NCBI GenBank assembly: GCA_965198675.1
Contig: OZ240666.1
Span: forward strand, 1,612,001-1,676,000
Source: Prochloron sp965198675
GTDB taxonomy: Bacteria > Cyanobacteriota > Cyanobacteriia > Cyanobacteriales > Prochloraceae
DNA: 64,000 nt
Direction of reading: 5' to 3'
The notes under the pieces were generated by a model. The model saw only the letters and a list, made by a program, of their open reading frames with translations. It had not been told where the DNA came from and ran no database searches. This document shows positions 1-11,938 of this stretch, in pieces. Numbering within the stretch: position 1 is the stretch's first letter; each line of letters begins with the position of its first letter. Both the position numbers and the translations under genes were made by a program.

Positions 1-657
1 CGGATTCGACGCCGAGAAATTATAAGTGCACTGCTCAATTTCCCCTTGCAGGAAAATATCCCCATAGGTAATCTTGTCGTTCCACTGGATCTTCACCATA
101 GCATCCACATTTTGAAGATACATGGCCAAGCGCTCCAAACCATAGGTAATCTCAATAGACACCGGACGACAATCAATGCCCCCACACTGCTGGAAATAAG
201 TAAATTGAGTAATTTCCATTCCATCTAGCCACACTTCCCAGCCTACACCCCAAGCTCCCAAAGTGGGCGACTCCCAATTATCTTCCACAAACCGAATATC
301 GTGATTTTCGGGTTTAATTCCCAGAGCTTCTAGAGAATCGAGATATAAATCCTGGATATTTTCCAGTGAAGGCTTAATCAACACTTGGTACTGAAAATAG
401 TGCTGAAAGCGATTGGGATTTTCCCCATACCGTCCATCCGTGGGACGGCGACAAGGCTCTACATAGGCTACAGCCCAAGGTTCTGGTCCCAGAGCACGGA
501 GAAACGTATGGTGGCTCATAGTGCCCGCACCTTTCTCGGTGTCGTAGGGTTGGACGATGCAACAACCCCGTTTGCCCCAAAATTGATTTAATGTGACAAT
601 GATTGTTTGAAAATTAGCAGGCACGTTTGAATAAGATTTAGGCACACTTTCCTTCAT
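1..657 (-). CDS. glyQ: Glycyl-tRNA synthetase alpha subunit, copy 1 (partial, runs off the window)
   Basis: Reading the minus strand from ATG at 657 gives an open frame with no stop to base 1, about 219 codons. It shows class II GlyRS alpha-chain motifs: GCCIVQPYDTEKGAGTMS near the N-terminus, then EPCRRPTDGRYGENPNR and ITYGLERLAMYL. The subunit binds ATP, glycine and the tRNA acceptor in the alpha2beta2 enzyme (family knowledge). A second, complete copy lies at 44418-45353. This copy has the normal short loop FWGKRGCC where the other carries an insertion, so it is probably the functional one. About 60 bases upstream of the start are also shared with copy 2. The 3' end lies outside the window. 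Confidence 0.93.
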   Translation of the reverse strand, partial: MKESVPKSYSNVPANFQTIIVTLNQFWGKRGCCIVQPYDTEKGAGTMSHHTFLRALGPEPWAVAYVEPCRRPTDGRYGENPNRFQHYFQYQVLIKPSLENIQDLYLDSLEALGIKPENHDIRFVEDNWESPTLGAWGVGWEVWLDGMEITQFTYFQQCGGIDCRPVSIEITYGLERLAMYLQNVDAMVKIQWNDKITYGDIFLQGEIEQCTYNFSASNP

Positions 658-971
658 AAGTATAGCGCTTCGCTCTGGTGTGGGGAAATTTAAACCCTGT
701 AGGGGTTTTATAAGTAGCCCGCAATTTATTCGCGGGCGTGCTGCTTGGGCGCTATCATTCTGCTGTTCCCCCTTCCCAAAACAAAAATTAAAGTTACTCT
801 CATAATATGACTTTCTCAGATTTTGGGGTAAAACAGCCTGGTGGCAAGAGTTGTAGCAATTATCAATCTTATAAGCAAGTGTAATTTAATCCAAATTAAA
901 TCTAGCTAAGATTTAAATTTCGCAACAATATGTAATAATTATACATGTTGGTCAAAAGAAAGCACATTTAG
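658..971 (+). promoter_or_regulatory. Intergenic region upstream of mysA with an imperfect dyad
   Basis: This 314-base gap separates the divergent glyQ and mysA. Near the glyQ side it holds a small hairpin (AAACCCCTACAGGGTTT type) that is duplicated upstream of glyQ copy 2, and a GCCCGC...GCGGGC inverted pair around 715-740. Near mysA, bases 923-950 form an imperfect dyad (CAACA...TGTTG) in AT-rich sequence about 20 bases before the start codon. It could be an operator or promoter element for the UV-inducible mys genes. That role is inference; no consensus promoter is clear. Confidence 0.3.
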
Positions 972-2216
972 ATGGGTAGCATTCAAGCACAGTACAAAGC
1001 AACAGATAAAGCTTTCCACGTTGAAGGCTACGAGAAAATTGAATTTAGCCTGATGTATCAGGATGGGGCATTCCAGATTGGCAGCACCGAGATTGCCAAC
1101 AGCTACAAGGAGTTTGGGCGTTGCCTCATGGTTGTGGATGAGACGGTTTACCAACTCTATGGGGAGCAAATCCGCCAATACTTCCGTCACTACCAAATTC
1201 AGCTCAAGGTTTTCCCCATCACCATTAAGGAAACCGATAAAACAATCCAGAGCTTTGAGAAAATCGTAGATGCTTTTGCTGACTTTGGTTTAGTCCGTAA
1301 GGAACCCGTGCTCGTAGTGGGTGGGGGTTTGATTACGGACGTCACCGGATTTGCCTGTTCTGCCTATCGCCGCAGTAGCAACTACATCCGCGTTCCTACC
1401 ACATTAATTGGTCTCATTGACGCCAGTGTAGCCATTAAAGTTGCCGTCAACCATGGCAAATTGAAGAATCGTCTGGGTGCCTATCACGTATCCAAAAAGG
1501 TGATTTTGGACTTCTCCTTCTTAAAGACCCTACCCCAAAGTCAGATTTGCAACGGCATGGCAGAGCTGATCAAAATTGCCGTGGTTGCCAATGAAGAAAT
1601 CTTTAATCTGTTGGAACAGTATGGTAAAGACCTGCTCCACACCCATTTCGGCTATCTCAATGGAACTCCTGAACTGCGAGAAATAGCCCATAAAGTGAGC
1701 TACGAGGCCATCGACACCATGTTGCAGCTGGAGGTGCCCAACCTCCATGAACTGGACTTAGATCGGGTAATTGCCTATGGTCACACCTGGAGTCCCACTT
1801 TGGAACTGGCTCCAGAAATTCCCATGTACCATGGTCACGCCGTCAATATTGACATGGCACTGTCCGTCACCATTGCCTGCTTGCGGGGATACATCACCAC
1901 CCAAGACCGGGACCGGATCTTAGGACTCATGAGCCGTATTGGTCTAGCTTTGGATAGCCCCTACCTAACCCGGGAACTCCTCTGGAAAGCAACCAAGTCT
2001 ATCACCCTCACCCGAGATGGTTTGCAGCGAGCACCGGTTCCCAAACCCATTGGAACTTGCTATTTCATGAATGACCTGAAAAAAGATGAATTAGAGCGAG
2101 CCTTGGTGACCCACAAGGAAATTTGCAGCACCATGGCGCGGGGTGGAGATGGAGTTGACATGTACATGACCTTGGATCAACCCAAGAGGAGAAAGTATGT
2201 TAAGGTTAACACATAA
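972..2216 (+). CDS. mysA: Demethyl-4-deoxygadusol synthase (MysA)
   Basis: A 414-residue sugar-phosphate cyclase of the dehydroquinate-synthase superfamily. The nucleotide-binding stretch VLVVGGGLITDVTGFACSA lies near residues 115-135, followed by RVPTTLIGLIDASVAIKVAVN and the metal-ligand region around GMAELIKIA and AYGHTWSP. The family converts sedoheptulose 7-phosphate to 2-demethyl-4-deoxygadusol, the first committed step of mycosporine synthesis. EEVS and DDGS enzymes are related; the DDGS assignment rests on the mysB-C-D genes that follow. The mysB start is 5 bases past the stop, so the genes are probably co-transcribed. Length is normal for the family. Confidence 0.95.
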   Translation: MGSIQAQYKATDKAFHVEGYEKIEFSLMYQDGAFQIGSTEIANSYKEFGRCLMVVDETVYQLYGEQIRQYFRHYQIQLKVFPITIKETDKTIQSFEKIVDAFADFGLVRKEPVLVVGGGLITDVTGFACSAYRRSSNYIRVPTTLIGLIDASVAIKVAVNHGKLKNRLGAYHVSKKVILDFSFLKTLPQSQICNGMAELIKIAVVANEEIFNLLEQYGKDLLHTHFGYLNGTPELREIAHKVSYEAIDTMLQLEVPNLHELDLDRVIAYGHTWSPTLELAPEIPMYHGHAVNIDMALSVTIACLRGYITTQDRDRILGLMSRIGLALDSPYLTRELLWKATKSITLTRDGLQRAPVPKPIGTCYFMNDLKKDELERALVTHKEICSTMARGGDGVDMYMTLDQPKRRKYVKVNT

Positions 2217-2221
2217 ATTTA

Positions 2222-3037
2222 ATGGCAATTTTTAGACCCGTTACACCCCTGGGTATTCTGGCAGAAAAGTTAACAAGATTAGCCCACCAGGTAAAAGAGA
2301 CATCAGATATTCCAAGGGACATAGCAAAAGCCATCGCTGAATGTAATCAGTTAACCTCCGGCTTAGATCCCTACCTGGAAACCTGCACCACCAGTCCATC
2401 CAAACCTTTAGTCGCCTTAGACGAAAAGACCAAAGCAGAAGACTGGAGCCAGCGTTTTTCTGATGGAGAAACTGTACGCCAGTTAGAACAGGAAATGCTT
2501 TCCGGGCACATTGAGGGACAAACATTGAAAATGATTGTCCACATGACCAAAGCCAAAAAGGTTCTGGAAATAGGCATGTTCACCGGCTATTCTGCCCTGG
2601 CTATGGCGGAGAGCCTTCCCCAGGACGGGCAACTCATTGCCTGTGAAGTGGATAGCTACGTAGCCGACTTTGCCCAAAACTGTTTCCAGTCCAGTCCCCA
2701 TGGTAGCAAGATTACCGTTCAGGTTGGTCCCGCTCTAGATACTATGCATCAGTTAGCTGATAAGGGACAGTCCTTCGATTTAGTCTTCATTGATGCTGAC
2801 AAAAAAGAGTATTGGGATTACTTCCAAGTGCTCTTAGATAAGAATCTCTTGTCCCCTGGTGGATTTATTTGTGTAGACAATACCTTATATCAAGGACAAG
2901 CCTACCTAAGCAATGGTAACCGTAGCCCCAATGGGGAGGCGATCGCTAACTTCAACCAACAGATAGCCGCAGATAAGCGGGTTGAGCAGGTTCTTCTGCC
3001 CCTGCGGGATGGGTTCACCATCATTCGACGAATTTAG
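2222..3037 (+). CDS. mysB: Mycosporine O-methyltransferase (MysB)
   Basis: A 271-residue class I SAM-dependent O-methyltransferase of the caffeoyl-CoA OMT type. The SAM motif VLEIGMFTGYSALAMAESL lies near residues 119-137 and LVFIDADKKEYWDYF near 187-201, giving the divalent-metal and catalytic region of this family. It methylates demethyl-4-deoxygadusol to 4-deoxygadusol. It follows mysA by 5 bases and precedes mysC by 83 bases. The intervening gap holds a small palindromic repeat. The length and the extended N-terminal region match cyanobacterial MysB proteins. Confidence 0.94.
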   Translation: MAIFRPVTPLGILAEKLTRLAHQVKETSDIPRDIAKAIAECNQLTSGLDPYLETCTTSPSKPLVALDEKTKAEDWSQRFSDGETVRQLEQEMLSGHIEGQTLKMIVHMTKAKKVLEIGMFTGYSALAMAESLPQDGQLIACEVDSYVADFAQNCFQSSPHGSKITVQVGPALDTMHQLADKGQSFDLVFIDADKKEYWDYFQVLLDKNLLSPGGFICVDNTLYQGQAYLSNGNRSPNGEAIANFNQQIAADKRVEQVLLPLRDGFTIIRRI

Positions 3038-3045
3038 TGCAATAG

Positions 3046-3079
3046 TAGGTTGGGTAGAGCGCAAGCGTTACCCAACTTA
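3046..3079. repeat. GGTTGGGT...ACCCAAC interspersed palindrome
   Basis: The inverted arms GTTGGGTA and TACCCAAC flank AGAGCGCAAGCG, lying between mysB and mysC. A longer relative occurs at 27881-27953. This is a dispersed cyanobacterial intergenic repeat; the hairpin could also affect the mysB-mysC transcript. Confidence 0.6.
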
Positions 3080-3120
3080 TTATTTAAGCTAATTACAAAA
3101 ACAAGTTAATATTTTATGCA

Positions 3121-4470
3121 ATGCATGACTTTTTGAATAAAAGTAAACTTATTCTCAAAACCCTAGGAACCCTCTTCTTACTCCTGGTAATCTTTCCCTT
3201 CTCCTTGCTCCTTGTGGGGATTTCACTGCTGTGGAACTTAATTACAGCCCCCTTAAAACAAAAGGTAATAACTCCCTATTCACATCATAAAGTTATGTTA
3301 ACTGGAGGCAAGATGACCAAAGCCTTGCAACTAGCCCGCTCTTTCCGGGCAGCAGGACATCGGGTAATTTTAGTAGCAACCCACAAATACTGGCTCTCAG
3401 GACATCGTTTTTCTAGAGCCGTAGATCTATTCTGTACCGTACCAGCACCCGAAAAAGATCCAGAAGGCTATTGTCAGGGTCTGCTAGACATAGTGAAAAC
3501 CCACAAAGTAGACATCTTTATTCCCGTTTCCAGTCCTGTAGCCAGCTACTATGATTCCCTCGCCAAGCCATTACTTTCCAACCATTGCCAGGTATTCCAT
3601 TTTGATGCTCACATCACCAAAATGTTGGACGACAAATTTACCTTCTGCCAAAAAGCCCAATCCCTAGGTCTCTCTGCACCCAAGTCATTTTTAATTACGG
3701 ACCCTCAACAAATTCTCAAATTTGACTTTGCAAGAGATGGCAGTGAGTACATTCTCAAGAGTATTCCCTATGATTCAGTCCATCGTTTAGACATGACAAG
3801 ACTCCCCTGTCCAAACCTAGAAGAGCATATTAGTAAATTACCCATCAGCAAAGAAAAACCCTGGATTATGCAGGAATTTATCCCAGGTCAGGAATACTGC
3901 ACCCACAGTACAGTGAGAGATGGAAAAATTCGCCTCCATGGATGTTCCCAGTCTTCAGCCTTTCAAGTAAATTACAAACACGTAGATAATCCAGCAATTT
4001 ACAACTGGGTAAAAGACTTTGTTCAGGGATTAAATTTGACCGGGCAAATTTCCTTCGACTTCATTTTGGACCAACGAGGTCAAGTCTATCCCATCGAATG
4101 TAATCCCCGAACCCATACAGCCATTACCATGTTCCATGATCATCCCGGGTTAGCCGACGCCTATCTCAAATCCCCCGTCAATCCTGATGATCCACCCATT
4201 GAACCCCTACCCCATAGTCCCAATACCTATTGGCTATACCATGAATTGTGGCGATTAACCGAAATCCATTCTTGGCAGCAACTACAAAATTGGCTCGAAA
4301 AAATCACTCAGGGAACCGACGCCATATTTAGAGTAGATGATCCCCTCCCATTCCTCATGGTTCACCATTGGCAAATTCCCCTCTTGCTCCTCAAGCAGCT
4401 CTACCAGCTTAGAGACTGGCTGCGCATTGACTTCAATATTGGTAAATTAGTGGAATTAGGGGGAGATTAG
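3121..4470 (+). CDS. mysC: ATP-grasp mycosporine-glycine synthase (MysC)
   Basis: A 449-residue ATP-grasp ligase that joins glycine to 4-deoxygadusol to give mycosporine-glycine (family knowledge). Residues about 10-38 form one hydrophobic segment, as in other cyanobacterial MysC proteins, suggesting membrane attachment. The soluble part carries MLTGGKMTKALQLARSFRAAGH, then ATP-grasp features: KSIPYDS, IMQEFIPGQEYCTHS and the metal-binding YPIECNPRTHT. The next gene starts 1 base after the stop, so MysC and MysD are tightly coupled. Confidence 0.94.
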   Translation: MHDFLNKSKLILKTLGTLFLLLVIFPFSLLLVGISLLWNLITAPLKQKVITPYSHHKVMLTGGKMTKALQLARSFRAAGHRVILVATHKYWLSGHRFSRAVDLFCTVPAPEKDPEGYCQGLLDIVKTHKVDIFIPVSSPVASYYDSLAKPLLSNHCQVFHFDAHITKMLDDKFTFCQKAQSLGLSAPKSFLITDPQQILKFDFARDGSEYILKSIPYDSVHRLDMTRLPCPNLEEHISKLPISKEKPWIMQEFIPGQEYCTHSTVRDGKIRLHGCSQSSAFQVNYKHVDNPAIYNWVKDFVQGLNLTGQISFDFILDQRGQVYPIECNPRTHTAITMFHDHPGLADAYLKSPVNPDDPPIEPLPHSPNTYWLYHELWRLTEIHSWQQLQNWLEKITQGTDAIFRVDDPLPFLMVHHWQIPLLLLKQLYQLRDWLRIDFNIGKLVELGGD

Positions 4471-4471
4471 G

Positions 4472-5491
4472 GTGCGAGTTCTACATCTGATAGGTTCCAG
4501 TGTCTCAGACTTTTACTACCAGCTCTCAATGGTATACGCCAAAGAAGTATTGCAGCCCCCCAGTGTTAGTAATTACTATGCAGTTGTAATACCCGGAGGT
4601 TTTTGGCAGTTAGGGAAATCCTTAGATTCCCTATCAGAGAAACTTTCCCTCCAAGAGATGATTTCCCGGCTACCAGAAATTGACTTAGTAGTGCCTCATA
4701 TGTTCTGTCCACCTGGTATGACAAGTTTCCGAGCCTTTTTTGAGGACATCCTCCGGTTACCCCTGGTAGGCTCCCCATCTAGTTGTACCGCCCTAGCAGC
4801 TAATAAAGCTCAGACACGGAGTGTTGTATCAGCAGCTGGTGTCCCTGTTGCTAAAGCACAGCAGCTGCGCCCTGGGGACACCCTAACCATGAAGCCTCCT
4901 TTTGTAGTTAAACCCAACTCAGAAGATAACTCCTTAGGAGTAACCCTAGTTTGGAACAAGGAGCAGATTCCGGAAGCATTGCAAATAGGTTTTCAATTAG
5001 ATGACACCTTATTAGTAGAAGAGTACATCCCTGGAAGAGAATTTCGGGTAGCCGTAATTGAGCGTCAGGGTCAGCTGTACGTCCCAGCCATGATAGAGTA
5101 CCTAGTCACTGAGTCCAACCCCATTAGAACCCTACAGGATAAGCTCCAACTCAAATCAGACGGAACCCCAGCTCGTCAGCCTGAAAAGCCAGTAGCAACA
5201 CCTGTCTGTCCCGCAGTCGTCACACCAGAACTATCAGAAAAACTCGCCCATGCTGCTAAGAAGGCTCATGTCGCTCTCGGCTGTCGTCATTACTCCTTAT
5301 ATGACTTCCGGGTCCACGCCGAAACAGGTCAACCCTACATGCTTGAAGCCGGTTTATTTTGGTCTTTCGGCAAAATCAGCATGATTTCCCGGATGATTCT
5401 TGCTGACGGCCAGAATTTAGAGGACATAATCATGGAGTTGTGGAATAACATATCCAGAGCTGCCCTTCCCAGAGAGGTCAAATCAGCGTAA
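4472..5491 (+). CDS. mysD: D-Ala-D-Ala ligase-like mycosporine synthase (MysD)
   Basis: A 339-residue ATP-grasp enzyme starting at GTG, 1 base after mysC; the first in-frame ATG is further in and would drop the N-terminal MRVLHLIGSS strand. Motifs include LVGSPSSCTALAANKAQTR, FVVKPNSEDNSLGV and LVEEYIPGREFRVAV, with the metal site at the C-terminal PYMLEAGLFWSF. MysD adds a second amino acid, usually serine or threonine, to mycosporine-glycine, giving shinorine or porphyra-334 type products. Substrate choice cannot be read from the sequence. No NRPS or MysE-like gene is present, so this is the MysD route. Confidence 0.93.
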   Translation: MRVLHLIGSSVSDFYYQLSMVYAKEVLQPPSVSNYYAVVIPGGFWQLGKSLDSLSEKLSLQEMISRLPEIDLVVPHMFCPPGMTSFRAFFEDILRLPLVGSPSSCTALAANKAQTRSVVSAAGVPVAKAQQLRPGDTLTMKPPFVVKPNSEDNSLGVTLVWNKEQIPEALQIGFQLDDTLLVEEYIPGREFRVAVIERQGQLYVPAMIEYLVTESNPIRTLQDKLQLKSDGTPARQPEKPVATPVCPAVVTPELSEKLAHAAKKAHVALGCRHYSLYDFRVHAETGQPYMLEAGLFWSFGKISMISRMILADGQNLEDIIMELWNNISRAALPREVKSA

Positions 5492-5730
5492 GAGAAAGCT
5501 TTGAGCCACTTTGATCTCCCCTCAATCTAGCCGAACCTATCCATCAGCCCCAAAAAAAATTTTCTAACCTCTATCCCTTGTCTATCAAGGCTTACAGCCA
5601 TTAAGCTTCTCGCTAAAATCCGAAAAATCCAAAAAAAATTTGACTAATTTTGAGCATTTTTAGGTTCAAAACAGCCGAAAGTCTTTATATGCAAAGGATA
5701 CAAAGAATAAAAAAAAATTCACCCAAGGGG

Positions 5731-5759
5731 TTGACAATCCCAAAAAGAGTTGTTATATT
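5731..5759 (+). promoter_or_regulatory. rRNA operon promoter
   Basis: TTGACA at 5731-5736 and TATATT at 5754-5759 are separated by exactly 17 bases, a near-consensus primary-sigma promoter about 150 bases upstream of 16S. The rest of the 5492-5910 gap is AT-rich with A-tracts upstream of the -35 box (possible UP-element-like sequence) and the rRNA leader downstream. No gene is seen there. Confidence 0.8.
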
Positions 5760-5910
5760 AGTAAATGCGCGGTTGAGAGAGACCTCCCAACAAGCGACCC
5801 GAACCTAGAAAAAATTATAGTTTGAAAGTGATTAACTTGCCCCCTGATAAATAAATCAGGGAAACAAAAAGTTTCCAGAGCAATCCAACTTGACCTTCAT
5901 AGGTAAGTTT

Positions 5911-7395
<1,485 letters not shown>

Positions 7396-7465
7396 ACAGG
7401 GAGACCTGTAGGTCGATGGGGGCAAGGGAAAGCTTTCAAACTGTAATAGGTTTTACGGGAATCAT

Positions 7466-7539
<74 letters not shown>

Positions 7540-7557
7540 CCTGCATGGGATAACATT

Positions 7558-7632
7558 CTAGCATTGGCTCTTGGAGATAATAACAAGAGAGAATGCTGGA
7601 AAGATTTTCCAGCGAGAACCTTGAAAACTGCA
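7558..7632 (+). other. rRNA spacer box B helix and box A
   Basis: CTAGCATT (7558-7565) pairs with AATGCTGG (7592-7599), with an inner CTCTTG/CAAGAG stem, giving the box B hairpin. GAACCTTGAAAACTGCA just after it is the conserved box A antitermination and processing sequence of cyanobacterial rRNA spacers. At the 5' end of the spacer, TACAGG-GAGA-CCTGTA (7395-7410) forms a small hairpin where the longer D1-D1' helix would normally be. Confidence 0.7.
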
Positions 7633-7654
7633 TAGAACTGAGAAGAGAAAGTAA

Positions 7655-10535
<2,881 letters not shown>

Positions 10536-10583
10536 ATCTATTTCTTTCTTGGTTCTTTGTAGTCTTGAGAGTTTTATTTCTTT

Positions 10584-10702
10584 TCCTGGTGTCTTTGGCG
10601 CTCTGGAACCACTTCGATTCCATCCCGAACTCGATGGTGAAACGGGGCAGCGGCGAAGATACTTGGGGGGTAGCCCTCTGGGAAAATAGCTCGATGCCAG
10701 GA
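10584..10702 (+). rRNA. rrf: 5S ribosomal RNA
   Basis: The segment from TCCTGGTGTCTTTGGCG to CGATGCCAGGA pairs end to end and contains the typical CCATCCCGAACTCGATGGTGA loop region. It lies about 50 bases after 23S and is followed at once by a strong hairpin. Confidence 0.94.
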
Positions 10703-10715
10703 TTAATATTTCCAT

Positions 10716-10755
10716 CAGACAAAGCCCCTTTCCTTCGGATTTGGGGCTTTGTCTG
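10716..10755 (+). terminator. rRNA operon terminator hairpin
   Basis: CAGACAAAGCCCC (10716-10728) and GGGGCTTTGTCTG (10743-10755) form a perfect 13-base-pair stem directly after 5S. The tail is only weakly T-rich, but the position and strength fit an intrinsic terminator. Confidence 0.85.
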
Positions 10756-10776
10756 TTAACATCAAATATAATAATC

Positions 10777-10977
10777 ATGACGAAATCTCAAGCACATGAC
10801 CATGCTAATACAATTTGGATGTACTGGCATGACGATAGTTCTGATAATGCAGAAGCACTCAAGGTTATTAAGGAGCAAAAACAAAAACCCCCTGTCTATA
10901 AGCTAACGAGAGGTATCAAAAGTATCAAAGATAGCTTAGTTTTATCCTATTTGATTGAGACCGTTTTGGAATTTTAG
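10777..10977 (+). CDS. Small hypothetical protein
   Basis: A 66-codon frame from ATG at 10777, shortly after the rRNA terminator. The product is hydrophilic, with IWMYWHDDSSDNAEA near the N-terminus and a basic middle. I recognise no family. It lies next to decayed toxin-antitoxin remnants, so it could be a fragment of an accessory gene. An earlier in-frame ATG at 10741 falls inside the terminator and is unlikely to be used. Confidence 0.35.
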   Translation: MTKSQAHDHANTIWMYWHDDSSDNAEALKVIKEQKQKPPVYKLTRGIKSIKDSLVLSYLIETVLEF

Positions 10978-11070
10978 GCGATCGCCTTATTCACTATAAT
11001 ACCACAATTTTTCATTTTTTTCGCTCACGTTTTTTTAACATTCAACACTTTTGCCTCAAAAACTAATGAT

Positions 11071-11220
11071 CTAATTTAACTGTCTTTTACTTGGACTGTA
11101 GCCTTTTTCTTGTACATGGGTTCCAAGAGATTCAACTATCTGCTGCATAAGGCTACTATTTTGTAGGACGTATAATGTTTCTCGTTCCTTTTCCCAATCC
11201 GACTGTTTTACTTCTGGTTA
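11071..11220 (-). pseudogene. YefM/Phd-type antitoxin C-terminal remnant
   Basis: The minus strand reads WEKERETLYVLQNSSLMQQI, then VESLGTHVQEKGYSPSKRQLN and a stop at 11071. The pattern WE.E.ETLYVLQN.SLMQQI is characteristic of YefM-type antitoxins of type II modules. No start codon or N-terminal DNA-binding part is found upstream in frame, so only the C-terminal half remains. No partner toxin is seen next to it. Confidence 0.6.
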
Positions 11221-11235
11221 AATAGCTCAGAACTA

Positions 11236-11472
11236 GCAGTTGCCAGAGTAGCCAGAAGAATAGCATTTGGAGGTCATAACATTTCAATAGATACAATTAC
11301 AATAAGATAGAAACGAGAAAGAAAAAACTTTGTTGAAATATACTCGCCTATAGCAAATCGTTGGATTGCTTATAATAATAGTCAACAAAGACAAAAAATA
11401 GCAGAGAAACCTTTAAATTAAGCATTAACCGTTTATCTACCACAAATTTGGCAACAAATTATCACCGATTAA
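11236..11472 (+). pseudogene. Zeta-toxin-like kinase/ATPase C-terminal remnant
   Basis: The frame reads AVARVARRIAFGGHNISIDT, a stop (TAG), KRERKNFVEIYSPIANRWIAYNNS, further stops and a C-terminal tail. The motif RVA.RI..GGHNI....IRRRY.R...NF...Y.P...RW..Y.NS is typical of cyanobacterial zeta-toxin-like P-loop proteins (COG4185 type). The N-terminal Walker part is missing and several stops are present, so this is a dead fragment. A small partner follows 2 bases later, matching the usual two-gene arrangement. Confidence 0.6.
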
Positions 11473-11474
11473 TT

Positions 11475-11705
11475 ATGAACAATTCTCTTCCCGAAAAACT
11501 ATCTACTATATGCTATATGCGACTCACTATTTCAAAAAGTCGTAGATGAAGCAATTGAACAGCACAGAATTAAAGGTGAGGAGACCCGCGCTAGCGCGGA
11601 TCTGCGCTTTGCGCAGCACGCGGTTTCTGAAAATGGCAAAGTTAAAATTGTGCCCCCAGAATAAATTACTCCTCTAGCAAATAAGCTCAAAGAGAGAAAA
11701 AATTG
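11475..11705 (+). pseudogene. Zeta-toxin partner remnant carrying a palindromic insert
   Basis: From ATG at 11475 the frame begins MNNSLPEKLSTI. After a frameshift it continues FQKVVDEAIEQHRIKGE, then, past a repeat-derived stretch, VSENGKVKIVPPE and a stop. The pattern VVDEAIEQHR...GE..V...GKV.IVPPE fits the small protein often encoded after zeta-like ATPases in cyanobacteria. The inserted stretch at about 11581-11629 consists of nested palindromes (CCGCGCTAGCGCGG, TGCGCTTTGCGCA) and keeps the frame open. Confidence 0.5.
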
Positions 11706-11938
11706 CACGTGAGGGATTTTTATATTTGCCTAAGCAACTTACTGGGCTATCAAAATTAAAGTAGGAAATGGCTTGATGAACCGAAACTAGGCTAAAGAAA
11801 CTCAAGCCAAAATCTAAGTTGTCAAACTTCCAATACTGCTACGATATAACAAATCACTGCACCGGATGGTATAATAGGTAGTCTAGCATTATAAGCATTA
11901 CATAGCTCAATAAGCACCAACATCGGACCCTAGATCTC
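11706..11938. other. Intergenic stretch before the PP2C gene
   Basis: AT-rich sequence with no supported gene. The last 60 bases before the start at 11939 presumably hold the phosphatase promoter, but no clear box pair stands out. Confidence 0.4.
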
